Part shown: piece by piece, positions 57,155 through 64,000 of the stretch
Numbering within the stretch: position 1 is the first letter of the stretch
Layout of the letters: every line of letters begins with the position of its first letter
Assembly: GCA_023512475.1 (NCBI GenBank)
Contig: JAILZL010000011.1
Span: 1 to 64,000, forward strand
Length of the DNA: 64,000 nt
Direction: 5' to 3'
Source: Syntrophobacterales bacterium
Lineage (GTDB): Bacteria; Desulfobacterota; Desulfobaccia; Desulfobaccales; 0-14-0-80-60-11
Translations under genes and position numbers: made by a program
Notes under the pieces: model-generated
The model's database searches: none
What the model was told of the DNA's origin: nothing
The model's input: only the letters and a program-made list of their open reading frames with translations

Positions 57155-57182
57155 TTGGCGCCGGCCGGGAAATTGATACAAT
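57155..57182 (+). promoter_or_regulatory. Possible sigma70 promoter of icd
   Basis: TTGGCG-16 nt-TACAAT. Confidence 0.35.
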
Positions 57183-57216
57183 ATGTCGTTTTTTGATTTC
57201 TGGCAGGAGAAGGGAC

Positions 57217-58446
57217 ATGCATGCAGGCAAGAACGGAGAGAAAGTGACGGTGGCCGGGGGCGCTGCCACAGCGGTGCCGGAGCAGCCCGTGATTCTGTTC
57301 ATCGAAGGGGACGGCACCGGGCCCGACATCTGGCGGGCGGCGCAGCCGGTTCTGGACGCGGCGGTGGCCAAGGCCTACGGCGGCCGCCGGGCCATCATCT
57401 GGCAGGAGGTGCTGGCCGGGGAGAAGGCCTTCCAGGCCACCGGCAGCTATCTGCCGGAAGAGAGCCTCACCACCCTGAGGGAGTATCGGGTGGCCATCAA
57501 GGGCCCCCTCACCACGCCGGTGGGGGGCGGCTTCCGCTCCCTTAATGTCACCCTGCGCCAGGTGCTGGACCTGTACGCCTGCATCCGGCCGGTGCGCTAC
57601 TACGAGGGCGTCCCCAGCCCCTTGAAGGAGCCCTGGAAGATTGACATGGTGGTCTTCCGGGAGAACACCGAGGATGTCTATGCCGGACTGGAGTGGCCGG
57701 CCCACTCCCCGGAGGCCCAGCGCCTCATCCGCTTCCTCAACGAGGAGCTGGGTTGTCAGGTGGACCCCGGCGCCGCCATCGGCATCAAGCCCATGACCGC
57801 CCGGTGCAGCAAGCGTCTGGTGCGCATGGCCCTGCGTTATGCCCTGGAGCGGGGCCGCAGAAGCGTCACCCTGATGCACAAGGGCAATATCATGAAATAC
57901 ACCGAGGGGGCCTTCCAGAACTGGGGCTATGAGGTGGCCCTGGAGGAGTTCGAAGACCGGGTCATCTCCGAGGCCGAGGTGGCCAGCCGCTATCACTGGC
58001 AGGTTCCTGAAGGCAAGGTGGTCATCAAGGACCGGCTGGCGGACAACCTCTTCCAGCAGGTGCTGCTGCGGCCCGAGGAGTACGACCTCATTGCCACCCC
58101 TAATCTCAACGGCGACTACATCTCCGACGCCCTGGCGGCCCAGGTGGGGGGGCTGGGCATGGCCCCCGGGGCCAACATCGGGGATGAGTGCGCCATCTTC
58201 GAGGCCACCCACGGCAGCGCCCCCAAGTATGCCGGCCAGGACAAGGTGAATCCCAGCTCCGTCATCCTTTCCGGGGCCATGCTCCTGGAGTTCCTGGGCT
58301 GGCACGAGGCCGCCCGGCTCATCCACGCCGCCATCCCCCGGACCCTGAAGGACGGCATTGCCACCTACGATCTGGCCCGGCAGCTCCCCGGGGCCCGGGA
58401 GGTCTCCTGCTCCGCCTTCGGCCAGGCCCTGGTGGAGAGGATGTAA
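57217..58446 (+). CDS. icd: Isocitrate dehydrogenase (NADP+)
   Basis: [26 protein letters not shown]...[40 protein letters not shown]...[16 protein letters not shown]...[24 protein letters not shown]. Confidence 0.97.
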   Translation: MHAGKNGEKVTVAGGAATAVPEQPVILFIEGDGTGPDIWRAAQPVLDAAVAKAYGGRRAIIWQEVLAGEKAFQATGSYLPEESLTTLREYRVAIKGPLTTPVGGGFRSLNVTLRQVLDLYACIRPVRYYEGVPSPLKEPWKIDMVVFRENTEDVYAGLEWPAHSPEAQRLIRFLNEELGCQVDPGAAIGIKPMTARCSKRLVRMALRYALERGRRSVTLMHKGNIMKYTEGAFQNWGYEVALEEFEDRVISEAEVASRYHWQVPEGKVVIKDRLADNLFQQVLLRPEEYDLIATPNLNGDYISDALAAQVGGLGMAPGANIGDECAIFEATHGSAPKYAGQDKVNPSSVILSGAMLLEFLGWHEAARLIHAAIPRTLKDGIATYDLARQLPGAREVSCSAFGQALVERM

Positions 58447-58530
58447 CGGGAAGGGAAGGGGGGCCCGGGCTCGGGCGCCCCGGGGGGCCGGGAACCGGGC
58501 CGCGCCTGGTCACCGGCCGGTGGGCGGGAA

Positions 58531-58601
58531 AGAGACAGGAGGGGGAGAGGCCGGTGGTTTGCGCTCTCCTGGCCCTCCCCGGAAGGGCACAACCTGTCTC
58601 T
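58531..58601. other. Large inverted repeat between convergent icd and glutamate synthase genes
   Basis: AGAGACAGG...CCTGTCTCT outer arms enclosing GGGGGAGAG/CTCTCCTGGCCCTCCCC inner complementarity. Confidence 0.5.
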
Positions 58602-58852
58602 CTGAAAGAGGCCGCCCCCGGAAGGGCTGAGGGGCGGGAGTCCCTGACATTCCTTAGGGTGGGAAAACCGATGGTGTCCCGGCGGGGGAACGGCTCGCAG
58701 GCTGAAATCCTGGATCTCCCCGCACCCCCTGGGTATGACAACCCCGCCTTTCTGAAGCCGCCGGAGGCCGCAGCCAGGCAGGAGCCGGCCTCCGGGGAGG
58801 AGGCCCGAATCCTGCGGCCGGGTCTCCTCTCCGGCCCCCTGGTCCCCTCCTG

Positions 58853-61549
58853 CTAATGCCGCAGGGGCTGGCCCCAGCCCACCTCCTCCAGGCCGGATTC
58901 CTCCACCACCTGGGCCAACACGGCCAGCTTCACCGCCTGCACCTTGCGGTAGACCTCATTAAAGGGCCTAAGCTCGCCGTCCACGGTGAGGAGGTCCCGC
59001 GCCACCTGAATCCCGAAAAGGCGCTCGTTTTCTTCCAGATAGGGCCGGATGAGGTCCCAGTCGGCCTGGGTCATCTCCACCAGCTCCCCGCCGTTGAGCT
59101 GATCCTCCCCCACCAGGCGGTAGGGGTCCCGGATGTAGATGGCCCCGCCGGAAGCCAGGGAAAAGAGGTTGGAGCCGGGATACGGGGTGGCCTGTTCCCG
59201 GATCCGGCCCCGATGATCGAACTCCAGGCCGTTGACGATGACGAAGCCGCCGCCGTGCAAGGGATCGCCGGCCATGAAGGATTCCGCCAGAAAATCCAGG
59301 GCGGTGCCGTTGATCACCACCCGGGGGCGGCCCACGGCGTTGATGAGGGGCCGGCCGGCGGCGTTTCCCAGGACGTACACCTCACCGCCCTTGGCGCCGT
59401 ACATGAAGGTCTGGCCCACATCGCCATAGACCACCAGCTTGCCCCGCTTCATGATCTGGCCCAGCTGATCCTGGCCGTTGCCGTGCACGTAAATCTCCAT
59501 GCCGTCGATGCCGCTGGCCAGGTAATCCCCGGAGCTGCCATAGACGTCAATGCGCACGTCGTCGGTGCCCGGCCCGAAGCCGCAGCCGGTGAAGCGCTGG
59601 CCCCGGTAGCCGTGGCAGAGGAAGCGCCGCCAGCCCAGGGCATGGGCCTGGCAGAGCAGCCGGGCGTCGCACTCCTCGCCCTCGGGGGGGAACTGGGCGG
59701 CGTCCAGCACCAGGACCGCATCCGGCCGGTGGGGCGGGGTGAGTCTCTCCCGGGTCTCCCAGTTAATGGCCCGGTAACGGCTGGGGTGCTCCACCCCCAT
59801 GGGCGGCGAGGCGGTGAAGATCTCCGTCAGGGTGTCCAGGAGCAGGCGCACCAGGTGGCTGCGCTTTTTGTCGCCCGGGTCGTAGCGCCGGTCCAGGAGC
59901 AGAGTGAGGCCGTGAATGAGGGCCTCCTTCAGGGCGTCGTCCTCCCCGGCCAGCCGGGCCGCCAGCTGGATGAATTCGAGAAAGCGGGAGTAGGGCCAGG
60001 TGGGCACCCGCACCCGGACATGATCGTAAAAGGCATAGCCGCTGGCGTCGGCCAGGAGATCGGTGAGGAGGGGCGTCATCTCGCTCAGACGCTCGGGATC
60101 CAGAGGCAGCACCGTCCCCTCCCAGGGCTTCTGGAACCAGGGCACGGTCTTGGGCTTGCCGAACTTGTCCTGGCAGCTAAGCACCATTTTGCCGTTCTGG
60201 CGCTCCAGGGAAAAGATGAAGGCGCCGCCGTCGGTGTGGCTGCCGCCCCGGGCGTTCCAATAGAGGTCGGCCACCGGGCAGAAGCGGGGGTCCTCCGCCG
60301 CCAGGGAGGCCAGGGTGGCGTCGATGGCCTGTTTTTCCGAGCACACCAGCCCGATCTGCACCTGGCCCTCGGAGAGGGCAAAGACCTGGGGCCGGAGCAT
60401 GCTGGTGTCGGTGATACCGATGAGCTCAAAGCGCTTCTTCACCGGGTCATTTCTGGCGATGATGAAAAACCAGGGGCCGTCCGGGGAGCCGTGGATGTGG
60501 GCCGCCTGCAGCTGCCGGTAGACCTGTTGCTTCTCCGGCGGCAGGAGGTCAAAGTCCCGCTCCGTGGTGGGGGCCAGGGCCTCGATGACGTACTCCAGGG
60601 GATAGCCGTAGAGGCGGTGCCAGAGATCAAAGAGGAGGACCGCCACCTCGGTGTCAGTGAGGAACTGGGGATAGAAGTGGCGCTGGCTTAAGTATTCGCT
60701 CACCGAGAAGTAGTTGGCGAAGTCGCCGTTGTGCACCAGGGCCACATTCAGGGCGGCGAAGGGGTGGGCGCCTCCCGGGTGCCAGACCCGGCCCCTGGTG
60801 GGATAGCGCTGGTGGGCGATCCAGATGTGGGCCTTGACCTCCAGGAGGTTATAATACAGGGCGGCCTCCTCGGCGTAGCCCACAATCTTCAGGATCATGA
60901 GGTTCTTCCCCTGGGAGAGCACAAAGGCCTTCTTCTCCCCCAGGGAGGCGTAAAAGGCCTGGTTCAGCCGGTAGCAGTGCTGGGAGAGGAACTCGTCCTC
61001 CACCATGGCCCAGGGCAGCTCATAGAGGCGGTGCCGGTGGATGAAGTATTGGAGCACCTCGGGCTTGACCCGGACAAAATAGCGCCAGACATCCGGGGGC
61101 CGGACTTCCAGGCCCGGCAGGTCCCGCCAGTCGGCCAGGGTGGGCACCGGGGCGGCATGATCCACCCGGAAGACATTGGTGATGAACCGGGTCTCCACCT
61201 CCCGGCGCACCTCGGGGTCCAGATAGGCTATCTGGAGGAGGTAGTCGTCCTCCAGGAGCTCTTGGGAGACACCCAGGGAGGGGGCGTCCAGCCCCACCGC
61301 GGCAATGCCGCCGCCCTTGCCGTTGCCCCGGTTGTGCATCTGCACGGAGGGGAGGAAGATGTGCTTCCCCGACACCGGCACGCTGGCGGCAAAGCCGGTG
61401 ACGCCGCAGCCGCCTTCGTCCTCGCCTTTGACGATACGGTCGGCCGGGTAGGGGCGGGGGAGATCCCGGCGGGTCTGCCAGAGTTGGAGGCCGGGATGAT
61501 GAAGATGATTATGACACTGCATTTTGACCTCGAAATGTGCTGATGCGTA
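58853..61549 (-). CDS. Glutamate synthase-like protein: class II glutamine amidotransferase + GXGXG (GltB C-terminal alpha) domains
   Basis: GGCGVTGFAASVPVSGKHIFLPSVQMHNRGNGKGGGIAAVGL...WIAHQRYPTRGRVWHPGGAHPFAALNVALVHNGDFANY; C-term DVRIDVYGSSGDYLASGIDGMEIYVHGNGQDQLGQIMKRGKLVVYGDVGQTFMYGAKGGEVYVLGNAAGRPLINAVG. Confidence 0.88.
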   Translation of the reverse strand, partial: YASAHFEVKMQCHNHLHHPGLQLWQTRRDLPRPYPADRIVKGEDEGGCGVTGFAASVPVSGKHIFLPSVQMHNRGNGKGGGIAAVGLDAPSLGVSQELLEDDYLLQIAYLDPEVRREVETRFITNVFRVDHAAPVPTLADWRDLPGLEVRPPDVWRYFVRVKPEVLQYFIHRHRLYELPWAMVEDEFLSQHCYRLNQAFYASLGEKKAFVLSQGKNLMILKIVGYAEEAALYYNLLEVKAHIWIAHQRYPTRGRVWHPGGAHPFAALNVALVHNGDFANYFSVSEYLSQRHFYPQFLTDTEVAVLLFDLWHRLYGYPLEYVIEALAPTTERDFDLLPPEKQQVYRQLQAAHIHGSPDGPWFFIIARNDPVKKRFELIGITDTSMLRPQVFALSEGQVQIGLVCSEKQAIDATLASLAAEDPRFCPVADLYWNARGGSHTDGGAFIFSLERQNGKMVLSCQDKFGKPKTVPWFQKPWEGTVLPLDPERLSEMTPLLTDLLADASGYAFYDHVRVRVPTWPYSRFLEFIQLAARLAGEDDALKEALIHGLTLLLDRRYDPGDKKRSHLVRLLLDTLTEIFTASPPMGVEHPSRYRAINWETRERLTPPHRPDAVLVLDAAQFPPEGEECDARLLCQAHALGWRRFLCHGYRGQRFTGCGFGPGTDDVRIDVYGSSGDYLASGIDGMEIYVHGNGQDQLGQIMKRGKLVVYGDVGQTFMYGAKGGEVYVLGNAAGRPLINAVGRPRVVINGTALDFLAESFMAGDPLHGGGFVIVNGLEFDHRGRIREQATPYPGSNLFSLASGGAIYIRDPYRLVGEDQLNGGELVEMTQADWDLIRPYLEENERLFGIQVARDLLTVDGELRPFNEVYRKVQAVKLAVLAQVVEESGLEEVGWGQPLRH

Positions 61550-61622
61550 CATCCGTGGGGCATCCTCTGGCCGCCGGCACCGGGGCGCCGGGCCCTGGAT
61601 GCCCTCCAGGCCGTGCCGTGAA

Positions 61623-63170
61623 CTAGGTCCCCCGGCGGATGTCGTCATCCACGGGCAGGTTGTAATAATCCAAATGGACTAACGTATCAGTCCGGCCCAC
61701 CAGCTCCCGGATGCTCCGCATGCCGAAGCGCCGGAGGATCTCCTTCAGCTGCCAGCTCCAGGCGTGGTACAGGTTGCAGACCCGGCGGGTGCCCCAGTCC
61801 ACGGTCATGAGCTCCACCAGCTCCGGGTCGGTGGTGGCAATCCCCCGGACGCAGCCCCGGCCGGATTCGCACTGGTAGCAGCGGATGCACTCCAGGGCCA
61901 CCATCTCTGCGGTGCCCACCTGGCAGCCGTCCGCGCCCAGGGCGATGGCCTTGGCCACATCATAGGCGGTGCGGATGCCGCCGGAGGCAATGAGGGTCAC
62001 CTGGTCCCGGATGCCCTCCTGCACCAGGAACTGGTGCACCTTGGGGATGGCGAACTCAATGGGCATGGCGATGTTCTTCTTGGCAATGTCCGGCGCCGCC
62101 CCGGTGCCGCCGTAGCTGCCGTCCAGCTGCACCACATGCGCGCCGGCATAATAGCTCCCCACCGCCACCATATCCACGTCCGTGGGGGTGGAGACCTTCA
62201 CCGACACCAGGGCCCGGGGGTTGACCTCCTTGATCCAGTCCAGGTGCTTTTTGTGGTCCTCCACCGAATAGACGCTGTGGAAGGGGAAGGGGCTGAAGAG
62301 GGCGCTCCCGGGCACACTCTCCCGCATGCGGGCCACCGCCGGGGTGACCTTGTCGCCCAACAGGTGCCCCCCCAACCCCGGCTTGGCGCCCTGGGCATAT
62401 TTGAACTCCACCATGCGCACCCGCTGGATGGTGTCCTCCCGGACCCCGAAAAGCCCGGTGGCCACCTGGGTGACGACATGGTCGTCATAAGGGTAGAGCT
62501 CCTCGGGGTAGCCCCCCTCGCCGGTGGACAGCAGGGTGTTGAAGCGGGTGGCGGCCCGCACCCGGGAGAGGATGGTGTTGATGCTCACGGAGCCGAAGGA
62601 CATGCCGGCGGAATACCAGGGCACCGACAGCACCACCTGGGGGCGGCCGTCGTGGCGCCGGTTCAGGGGGAGCTCCAGGGAGATGTCCTCGTGCCGGAGC
62701 TTCAGGTCCTTGGGCTGCGGCGGGAAAAAGAAGCGCAGCTTGTCAAACCCGCCTCCGGAATTCCCGGTGCGGTACTCCAGGTCGGCATAGGGGAGGGTGC
62801 CGAACTCCGCCATCCACCAGGTGCTGAGGAGCAGATCCGCGGTCCAGCGGTAATCCCCCAGGGTGGTGTAGACCGGGTGAAGCCGGAGGCTCAGGGCCTG
62901 GGTGGGGCAGCGGCGCACGCAGTAAAAGTCGTTTTTTTCGCAGGCGGGCCCCAGACACAGGTAACTCAGGGGCTTGCGGATGAACTTCCCCGCCCGGGTG
63001 TGCACCCCGTAGGGGCAGACCTCCACACAGGTGCCGCATTGGATGCACTTGGCCTCGTTGCGCCACACCCGCCATTTGGACAGGGGGTTTTTAAACCGGC
63101 AGGGGGTGCGCACCGGCGTCCAGGGGCCGGGGCCCCAGGCTTCAGGGTCGATGTTCAGGGCGAGTTCCAT
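61623..63170 (-). CDS. FMN-binding glutamate synthase catalytic subunit with ferredoxin-type region (archaeal-type GltB)
   Basis: CIQCGTCVEVCPYGVHTRAGKF...CEKNDFYCVRRCPTQAL; GSVSINTILSRVRAATRFNTLLSTGEGGYPEELYPYDDHVVTQVATGLFGV...AQGAKPGLGGHLLGDKVTPAVARMR...IASGGIRTAYDVAKAIALGADGCQVGTAEM. Confidence 0.93.
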   Translation of the reverse strand: MELALNIDPEAWGPGPWTPVRTPCRFKNPLSKWRVWRNEAKCIQCGTCVEVCPYGVHTRAGKFIRKPLSYLCLGPACEKNDFYCVRRCPTQALSLRLHPVYTTLGDYRWTADLLLSTWWMAEFGTLPYADLEYRTGNSGGGFDKLRFFFPPQPKDLKLRHEDISLELPLNRRHDGRPQVVLSVPWYSAGMSFGSVSINTILSRVRAATRFNTLLSTGEGGYPEELYPYDDHVVTQVATGLFGVREDTIQRVRMVEFKYAQGAKPGLGGHLLGDKVTPAVARMRESVPGSALFSPFPFHSVYSVEDHKKHLDWIKEVNPRALVSVKVSTPTDVDMVAVGSYYAGAHVVQLDGSYGGTGAAPDIAKKNIAMPIEFAIPKVHQFLVQEGIRDQVTLIASGGIRTAYDVAKAIALGADGCQVGTAEMVALECIRCYQCESGRGCVRGIATTDPELVELMTVDWGTRRVCNLYHAWSWQLKEILRRFGMRSIRELVGRTDTLVHLDYYNLPVDDDIRRGT

Positions 63171-63308
63171 ATGATCCGTTCAAGATCCCATCTCAAGGGG
63201 TGAAAGTTCAAGGGTGCCCCCAAGGCACGGGGCGACACTTTGCCGGCCGCGGAACAAAAGATTCGGGACGCACTGACTTTGATCAGGGAACCTGACCGCG
63301 GCATCGTG

Positions 63309-63995
63309 TTATTCCCCTTCCCGCCGCTGGCCCTCAGGGCCCGGCCGGGAGAACAGGGGCGCAAAAATCTCCCGCTGCAGCTCCTCCACGAACATGGCCC
63401 GGCCCACCTCCCCCCGCAGGCGGCGCACCTCCCTTAAGCCCATGGCGCCCAGGACCTCCAGGAGCTGGTTGTTCCAGGCCCCCATGAGATTCACCTGGCG
63501 CTGCGCCCCCCGGCGGGGGTCCAGGCTGTCCATGGCCACGGGGCACTCCCCGCCCCGCTGGCAGGCCCGGCACAGCCGGCATTCCAGGGCCAGAAGCAGG
63601 GGCAGGTCCACGATGACGCCGTCGGCCCCGCAGATGATGGCCTTGGCCACATGCTCCGCCAAGGCGATGCCTCCGGAGGCAAGAAGGGTCACGGTATCCC
63701 GCAGGTGGTCCTCCACCAGCTTCAGATGCGCCGCCCGGATGAGGTCCTTCAGATGCCGGTCCTGGGCCTGAAGGAACCCCCGGGCGTGGTGGTCGGCGAA
63801 GAGGTGGATAACCTCCGCCCCGGCGTGGGCCAGCTCCGAGAGCCGGGCGGCGGCCCGCTCATCCGCCGGCACCTTGATCATGGTGACCAAGCCCGGATAC
63901 CGGCGTTTCAGGGCCTCCACCTGGGCCAGCACCCCGTCGTGGTCGGTGAGCTCCACTACCCGAACCCGGGACAGCAGGGGGTCCTCCGGGTCCAC
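63309..63995 (-). CDS. Second glutamate synthase FMN-domain-like protein (5' end outside window)
   Basis: LLASGGIALAEHVAKAIICGADGVIVDLPLLLALECRLCRACQRGGECPVAMDSLDPRRGAQRQVNLMGAWNNQLLEVLGAMGLREVRRLRGE; probably continues past the window edge. Confidence 0.82.
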   Translation of the reverse strand: MDPEDPLLSRVRVVELTDHDGVLAQVEALKRRYPGLVTMIKVPADERAAARLSELAHAGAEVIHLFADHHARGFLQAQDRHLKDLIRAAHLKLVEDHLRDTVTLLASGGIALAEHVAKAIICGADGVIVDLPLLLALECRLCRACQRGGECPVAMDSLDPRRGAQRQVNLMGAWNNQLLEVLGAMGLREVRRLRGEVGRAMFVEELQREIFAPLFSRPGPEGQRREGE

Positions 63996-64000
63996 CCGGC

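Overview
GC-rich (apart from one AT-rich island), densely coded chromosomal window. Gene content (periplasmic CbiK, selenoprotein SelD, split glutamate synthase, RCKP zinc ribbon) suggests a Desulfobacterota/'Deltaproteobacteria'-like bacterium; this placement is inference. I support about 50 protein genes, one cobalamin riboswitch with promoter and expression platform, several terminators and promoters, and intergenic repeats. No rRNA, tRNA, CRISPR array or intact IS element was seen. Main discovery: two genes are missed or truncated in the ORF track because they carry in-frame TGA codons that look like selenocysteine. (1) A 71-aa glutaredoxin-like Uxx-star-type protein (4848..5063, minus, motif GKAS-U-PFT) is the last gene of a tightly coupled four-gene operon with a cNMP-binding/rhodanese/MauE-DoxX fusion, a lipoprotein and an AMIN-like protein. 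(2) SelD (selenophosphate synthase) extends upstream to 45804 through a TGA (AAG-U-AAKLPPG) that is followed by a clear SECIS-like hairpin. Other points of interest: a riboswitch-controlled periplasmic cobaltochelatase, a PHP-GT4 fusion in a lipid-like operon, a PTPS-like/GT4/methyltransferase/HAD cluster lacking the usual PTPS catalytic Cys, a PPDK-like protein with a non-canonical C-terminus, tandem NhaD/ArsB-type transporters with an extracytoplasmic domain, a structured intergenic repeat, and an AT-rich island with a 16-bp direct repeat. All identifications come from reading the sequence; no database search was run.
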